DNA of 64,000 nt from Pseudomonas syringae KCTC 12500 (GCF_000507185.2 NZ_AYTM02000002.1:4995501-5059500); one strand, 5' to 3'. Shown: positions 17,264-26,629, numbered from the stretch's first letter. Numbers and translations are program-made. Notes: generated from the letters alone by a model not told the origin.

Positions 17264-19240
17264 CTACGCCTTGGCGGCCGGTCTGGCAGCACGCCGTGGC
17301 TTTTTCGCCGCAGTGTCCGCTGTGGCGGTGGGGGGCTTGGCGACGCGCTTTGTGGTCTTGCGTTTTTTCTTCCAGGGCGGCGCAACGCCTGCCGGGCTGG
17401 CCGGCCCGCTGATGCTCATACGCATGCCGACGCAACGGCTGACCTGTTTGCTCATCCACGCCGCCTGTTTGGCAACGAACTCTTCGAGGCTCATTTCGCC
17501 GCTCTGGACCATGTCCAGCGCCTGCTCCCAGATGGCGGTAGTGCCCGGATCGGCGATGGCACGCGGCACGGCGTCGATCAGGCTGAAGGCCGCCGGTGCT
17601 GCGCACAGCGATTTGCCCTGCTTGGTCAGGTAGCCACGGTCCAGCAGGCCTTGAATGATCCCGGCGCGGGTGGCTTCGGTGCCGATGCCGGTGGTGTCCT
17701 TGAGCTTCTGTTTGAGCAGCGGGTCTTCCACCAGTTTGGCGACGTTCTTCATCGCCTTGATCAGGTCTCCCTCGGTGAACGGTTTCGGCGGCTGGGTCCA
17801 GAGGTCCTTGAGGATGACCTCGGTGATCGCACACTCGCAGCCCTGAAACAATGCTGGCAACGGCTGCGGGGCAGGCGCTTCGCGACCCTTGGAAGGTGCC
17901 AGCGCTTCGGGCATCGCACGCTTCCAGCCCGGCTCGACGATCTGCTTGCCCACCGCACGCAGCGCGTGGCCTGCACAGTCGAAGTCAGCCTGGGTGCGGT
18001 CGTATTCATGGTTGGGCAGAAACTGGGCCAGGTAACGCGCCCTGATCAGGGTATACACCGCTCGCGGTTTGCCGGTCAGACGTTCTACGCCACGCACCGC
18101 CGCGGTGGGAATGATGCCGTGGTGCGCCGTCACTTTGCTGTCATTCCAGGCCCGTGACCGACGTTGTGGGTCGAGGTGCGGGGAAAGGCCTGCCAGTGCA
18201 GGGTCGGCCTTGCAGAGCGCCGCGATGATGCCTGCGGCTTCACCGTGCTGACTGTTCGGCAGGTACCCGCAATCGCTGCGCGGGTAGGTGATGACCTTGT
18301 GGGTTTCATACAAGGACTGGGCGATGTCGAGGGTTTCCTGCGCGCCGAGCCCGAGCTTCTTCGAACAGATTTCCTGCAGGGTGCCCAGGTCGAACGGCAA
18401 GGGCGCGGCTTCGCGAATGCGCTCGGTGCGCAGCTTGACCAGTCGTGCGCTGGTTGCGGCGTGCATGTCGTGCGCAGCCTGTTGCGCCAGCGCCTGGTTC
18501 AGGCAGCGGTCCTGATCGTCGCAGGCGTCCGACGGCGCGCGCCACTGGGCAATGAAGGCCTGATTGTCATGCAGCAGCCTGACGTCAATCGCCCAGTAGG
18601 GCGCCGGGACGAAGTTGGCGATGCTGCGATCACGGTCTACCACCAGTCGCAGGGTCGGGGTTTGTACCCGGCCCACTGGCAACACGCCCTGATAACCGGA
18701 TTGTCGACCCAGCAGCGTGAACAGACGGCTCATGTTCATGCCGATCAGCCAGTCGGCGCGTGATCGGCCCAGTGCCGAGTGATACAGGCTGAACGTGTCG
18801 GCACCGGGCTTGAGCGCCGCCAGCGCCTTGCGAATCGAGGCGTCATCCAGTGCCGACAGCCACAAGCGCTGAATCGGCCCGCGATAGCGACAGTGCTCGA
18901 TCAGTTCGCGGGCGATCATTTCGCCCTCACGGTCGGCATCGGTGGCGATCACCAGTTCCCGGGCTTCACCCAGCAGTCGTTTGACTGCCTTGAACTGGCT
19001 GGCAGTTCTGGGCTTGACCAGCATCTTCCATTTTTCCGGAACAATGGGCAGGTCTTCCAGCACCCAGCGTTTGTAACGTGCATCGTAGGCATCGGGCGGG
19101 GCGGTTTCCAGCAGGTGGCCGATGCACCAGGTCACCGTCGCATTGGCACCCACCCAGCAGCCGTCGCCACGCCGGGTCGCGCCGAGCGCAGCCGCAATGT
19201 CTTTGGCCTGGGAAGGTTTTTCGCAGAGAAACAGCCGCAT
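17264..19240 (-). CDS. topB: DNA topoisomerase III
   Basis: Type IA topoisomerase of 658 residues that decatenates DNA and resolves recombination intermediates. The N-terminal Toprim domain has Glu7 (FLCEKPSQAKD) and the acidic DADREGE motif at 101-107. The catalytic tyrosine is Tyr319 in KVITYPRSDC. Other family blocks are LPVGRVQTPTLRLVVDRD and HHGIIPTA. The C-terminus (after about 610) is a Lys/Arg/Ala-rich tail with PPWKKKRKTTKR in place of zinc fingers. A LexA-type box lies 72 bases upstream of the start, hinting at DNA-damage control. Confidence 0.95.
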   Translation of the reverse strand: MRLFLCEKPSQAKDIAAALGATRRGDGCWVGANATVTWCIGHLLETAPPDAYDARYKRWVLEDLPIVPEKWKMLVKPRTASQFKAVKRLLGEARELVIATDADREGEMIARELIEHCRYRGPIQRLWLSALDDASIRKALAALKPGADTFSLYHSALGRSRADWLIGMNMSRLFTLLGRQSGYQGVLPVGRVQTPTLRLVVDRDRSIANFVPAPYWAIDVRLLHDNQAFIAQWRAPSDACDDQDRCLNQALAQQAAHDMHAATSARLVKLRTERIREAAPLPFDLGTLQEICSKKLGLGAQETLDIAQSLYETHKVITYPRSDCGYLPNSQHGEAAGIIAALCKADPALAGLSPHLDPQRRSRAWNDSKVTAHHGIIPTAAVRGVERLTGKPRAVYTLIRARYLAQFLPNHEYDRTQADFDCAGHALRAVGKQIVEPGWKRAMPEALAPSKGREAPAPQPLPALFQGCECAITEVILKDLWTQPPKPFTEGDLIKAMKNVAKLVEDPLLKQKLKDTTGIGTEATRAGIIQGLLDRGYLTKQGKSLCAAPAAFSLIDAVPRAIADPGTTAIWEQALDMVQSGEMSLEEFVAKQAAWMSKQVSRCVGMRMSISGPASPAGVAPPWKKKRKTTKRVAKPPTATADTAAKKPRRAARPAAKA

Positions 19241-19311
19241 GACTACCGTCGTCGATTACCGGTGCAAGGGCTGCAAGGATGAACGTTGAATGCGTAGCGG
19301 GCAAGTTTTAT

Positions 19312-19327
19312 CTGTATGGATATACAG
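19312..19327 (-). promoter_or_regulatory. Putative LexA (SOS) box upstream of topB
   Basis: CTGT-ATGGATAT-ACAG fits CTGT-N8-ACAG exactly, and flanking bases extend the symmetry to TATCTGTAT/ATACAGATA. Its centre is about 80 bases upstream of the topB ATG. No other start codon is close on either strand. Confidence 0.6.
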
Positions 19328-19410
19328 ATAAATGCACTGTGCGGCCTCAGCAATGGACCGCTCAACGCCATGCCCGCATGCGCGGTTCAGCCTTTAGAGT
19401 TGCCGGTGGC

Positions 19411-20238
19411 TCAGCTCAACAATTCGGAAAACGTCTTGTCGGCTTCCAGCACCGCTGGCAACCCGGCAAACAGCGCGTCCAGATCGATGCCTTCCATCAG
19501 CGGCCCGCCTGACGCCTGCTGCGCCTGAGATGTCGCGCCGCCATGGGCCTCCAGCGCGTCCGAAATGGTGATGGCCTGGGCGACGATCCTCGGTAAAGAC
19601 GCGTCCTTCGGTGCCTTCAGCGGAGTCGCCTGATAGGCGATTGCGTCGCGAATGACCTGGGGCAGATGCCAGCGACTGGCCAGTTCTGCGCCGACTTCCG
19701 GGTAGCTGAAACCCAGTTGCAGGGTTTCGCTGGCTGCACGCCCTGGCGTCCCGGCTTTAGCGGCGTTGTTCAGGCGCTCGGCCACATCGGGCGCGCCGGT
19801 CTGGATCAGCAACTCACCGATGTTATGCATGACCCCGCAGGTAAAGGCGATTTCAGGGTCGGCACCGGTCTGTTTCGCCAGCATCCGGCAGATCCCTGCC
19901 ACCTGAAAGCTTTTCAGCCAGAACCCCTTGAGATCAAAACTCGGGCCGGCCTTGAAGGCACCGGTCACTGCCGAGGCCATTACCAGCGTACGCAACGTAT
20001 TGAAACCCAGGCGCATGGCCGCGTCTTCGATGCTCGAGGATTCCCTCGAACCACGAAAGCGCGCCGAGTTGGCCAAGCGCAATACCTTGGCCGCAATCAC
20101 CGGGTCTTTTTCTATATTGCGGGCAATGCTTTCCAGGTTGGAAGAGGGATTGTCAAATTGCAGCATCAAGTCCTGAGCCACTTTGGGAATACTCGGGAGG
20201 CTATGCAAACCGTCAAAAAGTTGCTCGATACTTGGCAT
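19411..20238 (-). CDS. HDOD domain protein
   Basis: A 275-residue protein covering one HDOD domain. This is a degenerate HD-fold signal output module without phosphohydrolase activity in known cases. Typical blocks are LHSLPSIPKVAQDLM near residue 10, IAAKVLRLANSARFRG, and TCGVMHNIGELLIQTG near 135. The ATG at 20238 has AGGATGG upstream; the upstream ATG at 20280 has no ribosome site. The neighbouring chemoreceptors suggest a signalling context but no partner is identified. It is divergent from the chemoreceptor at 20572. Confidence 0.85.
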   Translation of the reverse strand: MPSIEQLFDGLHSLPSIPKVAQDLMLQFDNPSSNLESIARNIEKDPVIAAKVLRLANSARFRGSRESSSIEDAAMRLGFNTLRTLVMASAVTGAFKAGPSFDLKGFWLKSFQVAGICRMLAKQTGADPEIAFTCGVMHNIGELLIQTGAPDVAERLNNAAKAGTPGRAASETLQLGFSYPEVGAELASRWHLPQVIRDAIAYQATPLKAPKDASLPRIVAQAITISDALEAHGGATSQAQQASGGPLMEGIDLDALFAGLPAVLEADKTFSELLS

Positions 20239-20355
20239 GGTGAAACCATCCTGTGCAGGGCGGGGGATGATTTCAACCATAGCCAGTTTTTCATGTTCTG
20301 CACGCTTGAGTGTCGATTATGGGAAGGACATCTCGACCCCCGACGAAAAAAATAA

Positions 20356-20382
20356 TCAAGGACTCGTGGGTCGCGCCGATAT
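20356..20382 (+). promoter_or_regulatory. Sigma-28 (FliA)-like promoter of the PctA-like chemoreceptor
   Basis: TCAAGGAC, exactly 11 bases, then GCCGATAT. The -10 matches GCCGATA fully and the -35 matches the TCAAG form. The start codon is about 190 bases downstream, leaving a long 5' leader. Confidence 0.65.
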
Positions 20383-20571
20383 GGCGATACAAGCGTCTTT
20401 GTAAGGTGTCGATACTCGGACCTGCCTGGTGATTGACGCCGCGGCAGGTGTATCGGCTCCGGTTGCTGAACGGCCTGTGGGTTGTAACGTGAAATAGACG
20501 GCACCGTTGTGAAGTTTGATTGGCGATCCAGAGATCGTCCTTATTGGTTTTTTGCCGTGGAAGTATCCGCT

Positions 20572-22461
20572 ATGAAGAGTCTGGGGTTCAGCAAGAAAAT
20601 CCTTCTTGCCGCTGCATTGATTGTGGTTGTTGCGTTCAGCGTGTTCATTGTCGTCAATGACTATCGCCAGCGTCAGTCACTCAAATCCAGCGTCAAGTCC
20701 GAGTTGCAACAACTGGGTACGCTCACCACGCAGAATATTCAGACCTGGCTGGAAAGCCGCATGCAATTGCTGCAGTCGATGTCGCAGCAGATCGCCGCGG
20801 ATGGCAAGGAACTGCCCCAGTTGCAGCGCGCCATCGGCCTGCCGGCCTACAGCGAAAGTTTTCAGCTGAGCTACTTTGGCAGCACCGAAGGTGTGATGTT
20901 CTCGGTGCCGTCCGCCAATCGCCCCGCTGACTACGATCCGCGTGCGCGTGGCTGGTACAAGGCGGCACAGAATGCGCCCGGCACCATTGTGACCGAACCC
21001 TACATCGCGGCATCTTCCGGCAAGCTGGTCATGACCATGGCCACACCGGTCAAGTTCCAGAATCAGTTCGTGGGTGTGGCCGGTGCCGATATCGCTCTGG
21101 ACAACGTCACCAAGATCATCAACTCGCTGAACTTCGATGGCCATGGCTATGCATTTCTGGTCAGTGCCGACGGCAAGATTCTGGTGCACCCGGACAGCAA
21201 ACTGGTGCTCAAGAACATCAGTGAAGCCTACCCGACCAACACTCCGAAAATTACCACGGGTGTGACCGAAATCGACTCCGGTAAAAAGCCGGAAATCATT
21301 TCTTTCACGCCTGTTCAAGGTGTTTCGACGGCCAACTGGTACGTGGCACTGGTACTCGAGCAGGATTCCGCCTACGCCATGTTGGCCGAGTTCCGTGCCT
21401 CGGCCATCACGGCCATGGTGGTAGTGGTGGTGGTGATCATCCTGCTGCTGGGTCTGTTGATTCGCGTGTTGATGCAGCCCTTGCATCAGATGGGCCGTGC
21501 GATGCGTGATATCGCTGACGGTGAGGGCGATCTGACCAAGCGTCTGGCCATCACTTCGCAGGATGAATTCGGTGAACTGGCCGAGTCGTTCAACCGTTTC
21601 GTCGAGCGCATTCACACTTCGATTCGTGAAGTGGCTTCGACTGCCGCACAGTTGGGCGAGGTTGCCACTCGGGTGGTCAAGGTCTCCAATGCGTCCATGA
21701 GCAACTCGGACCAGCAGTCCAACCGCACCGAAAGCGTGGCGGCGGCGATCAACGAATTGGGCGCCGCAGCCCAGGAAATCGCCCAGAATGCGGCGCGCAC
21801 CTCGCAGCAGTCGAGCGATGCGAGCGGCCTGGCCAGCGACGGCCAGAACGTCGTGCAGCAGACCATCAAGGCGATGAACGAGCTGTCCGGGAAGATCAGC
21901 GAGTCGTGCGTGAACATCGAAAGCCTGAATGGCAAGACCGCCAACATCGGGCAGATTCTTGAAGTGATCACCAGCATTTCCCAGCAGACCAACCTGCTGG
22001 CGCTCAACGCGGCCATCGAAGCGGCGCGTGCCGGTGAAGCAGGGCGCGGGTTTGCGGTCGTGGCCGACGAAGTGCGCAACCTGGCGCATCGCACTCAGGA
22101 TTCTGCCCAGCAAGTGCAGACCATGATTGAAGAGCTGCAGGTCGGCGCTCGCGACGCAGTGACCAACATGACCGAGAGCCAGCGTCAGAGCGAGGACAGC
22201 GTCGGCATCGCCAACCTGGCCGGCGAGCGTCTGAGCAGCGTGACCCGCCGCATCGAAGAGATCAACGGCATGAACCAGTCGGTCGCGGCGGCAACCGAGG
22301 AGCAGACCTCGGTGGTCGAGTCGATCAATGTCGACATCACCCATATCAACACCCTCAACCAGCTGGGCGTCGACAACCTGCGCCAGACCCTGGATGCCTG
22401 CAACTCGCTGGAAGAGCAGGCCGCGCGTCTGCAGCAACTGGTGGGCAGCTTCAGGATCTGA
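20572..22461 (+). CDS. Amino-acid-sensing chemoreceptor, dCache type (PctA/PscA-like)
   Basis: A 629-residue chemoreceptor. TM1 is near residues 10-28 and TM2 near 278-300. The periplasmic region of about 250 residues is a double Cache domain. It carries the amino-acid-binding signature: Tyr121, Arg126, Trp128 and Tyr129 in [13 protein letters not shown], and Asp173 in [10 protein letters not shown]. These are the same positions as in P. aeruginosa PctA. HAMP and the signalling domain ([35 protein letters not shown]) follow. The inferred ligand is an amino acid or GABA-like compound. The ATG at 20572 follows GGAAG; 20509 is an unlikely longer start. Confidence 0.93.
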   Translation: MKSLGFSKKILLAAALIVVVAFSVFIVVNDYRQRQSLKSSVKSELQQLGTLTTQNIQTWLESRMQLLQSMSQQIAADGKELPQLQRAIGLPAYSESFQLSYFGSTEGVMFSVPSANRPADYDPRARGWYKAAQNAPGTIVTEPYIAASSGKLVMTMATPVKFQNQFVGVAGADIALDNVTKIINSLNFDGHGYAFLVSADGKILVHPDSKLVLKNISEAYPTNTPKITTGVTEIDSGKKPEIISFTPVQGVSTANWYVALVLEQDSAYAMLAEFRASAITAMVVVVVVIILLLGLLIRVLMQPLHQMGRAMRDIADGEGDLTKRLAITSQDEFGELAESFNRFVERIHTSIREVASTAAQLGEVATRVVKVSNASMSNSDQQSNRTESVAAAINELGAAAQEIAQNAARTSQQSSDASGLASDGQNVVQQTIKAMNELSGKISESCVNIESLNGKTANIGQILEVITSISQQTNLLALNAAIEAARAGEAGRGFAVVADEVRNLAHRTQDSAQQVQTMIEELQVGARDAVTNMTESQRQSEDSVGIANLAGERLSSVTRRIEEINGMNQSVAAATEEQTSVVESINVDITHINTLNQLGVDNLRQTLDACNSLEEQAARLQQLVGSFRI

Positions 22462-22474
22462 TCCGGCCATTCTC

Positions 22475-22503
22475 TGCGCCGCTGCTCATACCTGGGCGGC
22501 GCA
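22475..22503 (+). terminator. Hairpin after the PctA-like gene
   Basis: TGCGCCGC and GCGGCGCA form a perfect 8-bp stem, 14 bases past the stop. No long T-run. Confidence 0.45.
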
Positions 22504-22579
22504 GGCAGAGCGTCTGGAACCGAATCCCGACGCCCTGCATCGCTGACCGTGTGCGCATCGCAACAACATCTGCGACAAA

Positions 22580-22608
22580 CTGTTATGACCCCGTCATTCG
22601 AGCTTCAT
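22580..22608 (+). promoter_or_regulatory. Putative Pho box of the phn operon
   Basis: Three 11-base-spaced direct repeats: CTGTTAT, 4 bases, CCGTCAT, 4 bases, GCTTCAT. The first two closely match the PhoB consensus CTGTCAT-N4-CTGTCAT. They lie about 90 bases before the phnC start, so the operon is probably induced by phosphate starvation. Confidence 0.65.
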
Positions 22609-22632
22609 GAGGCTGCAACAACACAGGTTCAG

Positions 22633-22649
22633 TTTGGTTGACAACCAAA
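22633..22649 (+). promoter_or_regulatory. Perfect palindrome between Pho box and phnC
   Basis: TTTGGTTGACAACCAAA is an 8-1-8 perfect inverted repeat, 40 bases before the phnC start. It could be an operator, but its sequence differs from the GTnTAnAC motif typical of PhnF-class regulators. Confidence 0.4.
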
Positions 22650-22688
22650 TGCGACCTGTCCCGGGTCGTGCACAGACCGAGAAGCCTC

Positions 22689-23522
22689 ATGAACGAAGCC
22701 ATTCATGTACAAGGCCTGAACAAGACCTTTTCCCATAAAAGCGCGCTCATTGACCTTGCGTTGTCTATACAACCCGGTGAGATGGTTGCGCTGATTGGCG
22801 CTTCCGGTTCGGGCAAGTCAACGCTGCTCCGGCATCTCGCCGGCCTGGCGTGCTGCGATCGCAGCAATGGCGGACAGGTTCAGGTGCTGGGGCGCGAGGT
22901 TCAGTCCTCGGGTCGCCTGAACGGCCAGGTGCGACGTCTGCGCGCCGACATCGGTTATATCTTTCAGCAATTCAATCTGGTCAATCGCCTCAGCGTGCTG
23001 GACAACGTCCTGCTCGGTTGTCTGGGGCGCATGCCACGCTGGCGCGGCAGTCTTGCGCTGTTCAATAACGAGGAAAAACAGCGTGCAATGGCTGCGCTGG
23101 AAAGGGTCGGGCTGGCGGACCTTGCCGCGCAACGGGCTTCGACCCTGTCCGGCGGTCAGCAGCAGCGAGTGGCGATAGCCCGGGCCTTGACCCAGCGCGC
23201 CGAAGTGATCCTCGCCGACGAACCGATTGCCTCGCTGGACCCGGAATCGGCCCGCCGCGTCATGGAAATCCTCGCCGACATCAACCGCCGCGACGGCAAG
23301 ACGGTCGTGGTGACCCTGCACCAGGTCGATTATGCCGTGCGCTATTGCCCGCGTGCGGTGGCTCTCAAGTCGGGGCGCATCCATTTTGATGGTCTGGCGC
23401 AGGACCTCAGCAAACAGTTTCTCAACGACCTCTACGGTGCAGACGCGGACGCGAGTCTGATGATCACCGAACGAAGCCGGCGTGTGCGGCAAAAAGCCAG
23501 CCTGACGCTGGCCAAAGTCTGA
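22689..23522 (+). CDS. phnC: Phosphonate ABC transporter ATP-binding protein
   Basis: ATPase of the PhnCDE importer, 277 residues, at the cytoplasmic face. Walker A is [10 protein letters not shown] near residue 39, the signature is [15 protein letters not shown] near 155, and Walker B is [11 protein letters not shown]. It is the first gene of the C-P lyase operon. The ATG at 22689 gives the usual N-terminus ([14 protein letters not shown]). The upstream in-frame start at 22638 overlaps the operator region and is rejected. A GTnTAnAC site is embedded at codons 25-28. The C-terminus is somewhat longer than in E. coli. Confidence 0.95.
   Translation: MNEAIHVQGLNKTFSHKSALIDLALSIQPGEMVALIGASGSGKSTLLRHLAGLACCDRSNGGQVQVLGREVQSSGRLNGQVRRLRADIGYIFQQFNLVNRLSVLDNVLLGCLGRMPRWRGSLALFNNEEKQRAMAALERVGLADLAAQRASTLSGGQQQRVAIARALTQRAEVILADEPIASLDPESARRVMEILADINRRDGKTVVVTLHQVDYAVRYCPRAVALKSGRIHFDGLAQDLSKQFLNDLYGADADASLMITERSRRVRQKASLTLAKV
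22761..22772 (+). promoter_or_regulatory. Candidate PhnF operator inside phnC
   Basis: TTGTCTATACAA contains GTcTAtAC, the core recognised by HutC-type GntR regulators; known PhnF sites (TGGTATAGACCA) share it. It uses the rare codon ATA. It differs by one base from the site at the start of phnF. Confidence 0.5.
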
Positions 23523-23566
23523 CGTCCTTTCGACAACCATCACCTGACATTTTCCGGAGAGCCTGC

Positions 23567-24577
23567 ATGTTCAAGCGTATCGGTCGTCTTCTCGCCTCTG
23601 CCGCCTTGCTGACTGCCTGCGCGTTGGGCACGGTCCAGGCCGCAGAAGAAAAAGCCATCAATTTCGGCATCATGTCCACCGAGTCTTCGCAAAACCTGAA
23701 AAGTATCTGGCAGCCGTTTCTCGATGACATGAGCCGCAAGACCGGTCTCAAGGTTAACGCCACCTTCGCCTCGGACTACGCCGGCCTGATTCAGGGCATG
23801 CGTTTCAACAAGGTGGACGTGGCCTGGCTGGGCAACAAAGCGGCGATGGAAGCGGTGGACCGCTCCAACGGCGAGATCTTTGCCCAGACCTCCGCCGCCA
23901 ACGGTGACGCGGGCTACTGGAGCCTGCTGATCGTGCGCAAGGACAGCCCGATCAATAACGTCGAAGACATGCTCAAGAACGCCAAGAGCCTGACCTTCGG
24001 CAACGGTGACCCGAACTCCACTTCGGGCTATCTGGTGCCAGGTTATTACGTGTTTGCAAAAAACCATGTCGATGCGTCCACCGCCTTCAAGCGCACCTTG
24101 AACTCCAGTCATGAAGTCAACGCCCTCAGCGTTGCCAAGGGTCAGCTGGACGTTGCGACCTTCAACACCGAAAGCTGGGATCGCCTGGCCGTGACTCAGC
24201 CCGACAAGGTCGAGCAACTCAAGGTGATCTGGAAATCGCCGCTGATCCCGGCCGACCCGATTGTCTGGAGCAAGGCGCTGTCGGACCAGGACAAGGCAAA
24301 GATTCGTGAATTCTTCACCAGTTACGGCAATACCGACGAAGAGAAAACCGTCCTGAAGAACATGCAGATGGGTAAGTTTCTCAAGTCCAGCGACGACCAG
24401 TTGTTGCCCATTCGCCAACTCGAACTGTTCAAGCAGCGCACCGAAGTGGTGGCCAGCACCACGCTGGACGAGCAGGAGAAAGCCGCCCGTCTCAAGGATA
24501 TCGATGCCAGCCTGAGCAAGTTGCAGGAGCGCATCACCGAGCTGAACCAGAAAACCGCAGGCAGCTCCGCAGGTTGA
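23567..24577 (+). CDS. phnD: Phosphonate-binding periplasmic protein
   Basis: Substrate-binding protein of the PhnCDE importer, 336 residues, with a signal peptide cleaved near VQA-AEE. Family blocks include [24 protein letters not shown] at the start, [17 protein letters not shown] near 85 and [16 protein letters not shown] near 145, which lines the phosphonate pocket. The C-terminal segment is a coiled helix ([11 protein letters not shown]). GGAGAG lies before the ATG. It follows phnC by 44 bases. Confidence 0.95.
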   Translation: MFKRIGRLLASAALLTACALGTVQAAEEKAINFGIMSTESSQNLKSIWQPFLDDMSRKTGLKVNATFASDYAGLIQGMRFNKVDVAWLGNKAAMEAVDRSNGEIFAQTSAANGDAGYWSLLIVRKDSPINNVEDMLKNAKSLTFGNGDPNSTSGYLVPGYYVFAKNHVDASTAFKRTLNSSHEVNALSVAKGQLDVATFNTESWDRLAVTQPDKVEQLKVIWKSPLIPADPIVWSKALSDQDKAKIREFFTSYGNTDEEKTVLKNMQMGKFLKSSDDQLLPIRQLELFKQRTEVVASTTLDEQEKAARLKDIDASLSKLQERITELNQKTAGSSAG

Positions 24578-24605
24578 GCCAGCCGTTCACAATCAGGAGT
24601 TCGTC

Positions 24606-25394
24606 ATGACCACTCATGTTGCCTATACCCAGGTCGCGGGCAAACCCAACGGGTCCCGTTATCTGGGTTGGGGCCTGTTGCTCGCTGCACTGGCCTGGGC
24701 CTGGCACGGCGCAGAAATGAACCCGATGGCACTGGTTCGCGACTCGTCGAACATGGCCACATTCGCCGCCGATTTCTTCCCTCCGGACTTCCGTGAGTGG
24801 CGCAGTTACCTCAAGGAAATGCTGGTGACTATCCAGATTGCTCTGTGGGGCACGGCGCTGGCGATTGTCTGCTCGATACCGCTGGGCATTCTGTGCGCCG
24901 AGAACATCACGCCGTGGTGGATTCACCTGCCGCTGCGGCGCTGCATGGACGCTTTTCGTTCGATCAACGAGATGGTGTTTGCGATGCTGTTCGTGGTAGC
25001 CGTCGGGCTGGGGCCGTTCGCCGGGGTGCTGGCGCTGTGGATCAGCACCACCGGGGTCCTCGCCAAATTGTTCGCCGAGGCTGTCGAAGCCATAGAGCCC
25101 GGACCGGTCGAAGGGGTGCGCGCCACCGGTGCCAGCGCCTTGCAGGAAGTCATCTACGGGGTCATCCCGCAGGTCATGCCGCTGTGGATCTCCTATGCTC
25201 TATACCGGTTCGAATCCAATGTGCGCTCGGCGACGGTGGTCGGGATGGTCGGCGCAGGAGGCATCGGGGTTATCCTCTGGGAAAACATTCGCGCCTTTGC
25301 GTTCGTCCAGACCAGCGCCGTGCTGCTGGTGATCATCGTTGTGGTAAGCGTGATCGACATTGTGTCGCAGCGTCTGCGCAAGCAATTCATCTGA
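24606..25394 (+). CDS. phnE: Phosphonate ABC transporter permease
   Basis: Inner-membrane permease of PhnCDE, 262 residues with about six helices. The EAA-type loop for contact with PhnC is [24 protein letters not shown] near residue 165. The gene is intact and single, unlike the split phnE of E. coli K-12. AGGAG precedes the ATG. It is followed by a short intergenic stretch that holds a leader-like ORF and the phnF start. Confidence 0.94.
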   Translation: MTTHVAYTQVAGKPNGSRYLGWGLLLAALAWAWHGAEMNPMALVRDSSNMATFAADFFPPDFREWRSYLKEMLVTIQIALWGTALAIVCSIPLGILCAENITPWWIHLPLRRCMDAFRSINEMVFAMLFVVAVGLGPFAGVLALWISTTGVLAKLFAEAVEAIEPGPVEGVRATGASALQEVIYGVIPQVMPLWISYALYRFESNVRSATVVGMVGAGGIGVILWENIRAFAFVQTSAVLLVIIVVVSVIDIVSQRLRKQFI

Positions 25395-25411
25395 CAGAAG
25401 AGGGGTGTTCA

Positions 25412-25444
25412 ATGAACACTTTTTTTAACCATGCAGTTGTCTAG
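25412..25444 (+). CDS. Possible 10-residue leader ORF before phnF
   Basis: MNTFFNHAVV followed by TAG, preceded by a strong AGAGGGG ribosome site. It contains a run of seven T. It overlaps the phnF ATG at 25431 in another frame and covers the operator candidate. Translation could couple to phnF, or the T-run could allow slippage. It may be chance; no homologue is known to me. Confidence 0.3.
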   Translation: MNTFFNHAVV

Positions 25445-26150
25445 ACAAGTTGGCCCAATGTACCACGAGCTCGCCAACATCTTGCGTGAAGAGCTGACCA
25501 CCTATCAGCCCGGCGATTTCCTGCCCGCCGAATTCCAGCTGGCCGAGCGCTTCAGCGTCAACCGCCACACCATTCGCCGCGCGGTCGATGAACTGGTACG
25601 TGAGGGCAGCGTGTTGCGACGTCAGGGCAAAGGCACTCAAGTGCTGGAGCGTCCGCTGATTTATCCGATGCAGGCTGACAGCGCCTACAGCAAATCCTGG
25701 TCGGCGCAGGGCCTGGGCGTGGAAGCGATCCTGCTGCGTCGTCAGGAATGTCAGGCCAGCCGTGAAGATGCCCAGTATCTGGGAGTGGACGAGCACGCGC
25801 CGCTGATCGAACTGCAGACACTGCGCAAACTGGACGGCCAGGCGGTCAGCCTGATCTTCCACCGCTACAGCGCCCGTTACAGCGATTTGCTGGCCGATTA
25901 CCGCGGCGGCTCGGTGCGCCAGTACCTGGCTGAGCGCGAGTTGCCGTTGAGCCGTGCGCAGAGCCTGATCGGCGCACGCCTGCCGTCCCGCGAAGAGGCC
26001 GCGTGGTTGCTGATGCCCCGACACATGCCGGCGCTGACCGTACTGACCGTTTCCTGTGACCCGGCGGGGCAGCCGGTGGAGCTTTCCCGCTCGGTCAGCC
26101 GCGCCGATCGCTTCCAGTATCAAGTGGCGACTCCTTTCAAGACGACCTGA
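25431..26150 (+). CDS. phnF: GntR-family (HutC subfamily) phosphonate regulator
   Basis: Repressor of the operon by family precedent, 239 residues. The winged-helix domain covers residues about 5-75, with FSVNRHTIRRAVDELVREGSVLRRQGKGTQVL. The UTRA ligand domain follows. The ATG at 25431 lacks its own good ribosome site and may be translated by coupling with the leader ORF. An alternative ATG at 25458 would remove the first nine residues. A palindrome TTGTCTAGACAA lies at codons 3-6, consistent with autoregulation. Confidence 0.9.
   Translation: MQLSRQVGPMYHELANILREELTTYQPGDFLPAEFQLAERFSVNRHTIRRAVDELVREGSVLRRQGKGTQVLERPLIYPMQADSAYSKSWSAQGLGVEAILLRRQECQASREDAQYLGVDEHAPLIELQTLRKLDGQAVSLIFHRYSARYSDLLADYRGGSVRQYLAERELPLSRAQSLIGARLPSREEAAWLLMPRHMPALTVLTVSCDPAGQPVELSRSVSRADRFQYQVATPFKTT
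25437..25448 (+). promoter_or_regulatory. Candidate PhnF operator overlapping the phnF start
   Basis: TTGTCTAGACAA is a perfect 12-base palindrome containing GTcTAgAC. It includes the rare codon AGA in the phnF frame, suggesting selection on the DNA. It shares 11 of 12 bases with the site in phnC. Confidence 0.55.
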
Positions 26151-26164
26151 CACCGAGGTGTTCC

Positions 26165-26629
26165 ATGCAAGCAACTCCCGAAACAACGGCGCGTCAGCAC
26201 TGGATGGGCGTACTGGCCCGCGCTCATGCCGATCAGCCGAGCCGCGAGCAGTTGAACCGCCACGAAACGGCGCTACGCGACACCGATTACCAGATGATCC
26301 GCGCCCCGGAAATCGGCATGACCCTGGTGCGCGGCCGTATGGGCGGCACTGGTTCAGCTTTCAACCTCGGCGAAATGAGCGTGACGCGCTGTGTGGTGCG
26401 TCTGGCCGACGGGCGCACCGGCTACAGCTATCTGGCTGGACGCGATAAGCGCCACGCCGAACTGGCGGCTCTGGCCGACGCGCATTTGCAGGGCGCGCAG
26501 CAGGCCTGGTGGCTGTCCGAGCTGATCGAGCCCCTGGCGCGTGCGCAAGCCGAGCGTCGGGCGCGCAAGGACGCCGAGGCCGCTGCCACCAGAGTCGAAT
26601 TCTTTACCCTGGTCCGAGGAGAAGACTGA
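26165..26629 (+). CDS. phnG: C-P lyase core subunit PhnG
   Basis: A 154-residue subunit of the PhnGHIJ C-P lyase core complex, which with PhnI couples the phosphonate to ATP, releasing adenine. Family blocks are QHWMGVLARAHADQ, IGMTLVRGRMGGTGSAFNLGEMSVTRC near residue 62, and GRDKRHAELAALADA. Its stop overlaps the phnH ATG by one base, so translation is coupled. Confidence 0.93.
   Translation: MQATPETTARQHWMGVLARAHADQPSREQLNRHETALRDTDYQMIRAPEIGMTLVRGRMGGTGSAFNLGEMSVTRCVVRLADGRTGYSYLAGRDKRHAELAALADAHLQGAQQAWWLSELIEPLARAQAERRARKDAEAAATRVEFFTLVRGED

Noticed and set aside
19279..19512. 77-codon plus-strand frame downstream of the LexA-type box
   Set aside because: Overlaps the HDOD gene end antisense, has no ribosome site and no family match, so topB is the better target of the box.
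20677..22470. 597-codon minus-strand frame
   Set aside because: Antisense shadow of the PctA-like chemoreceptor gene.
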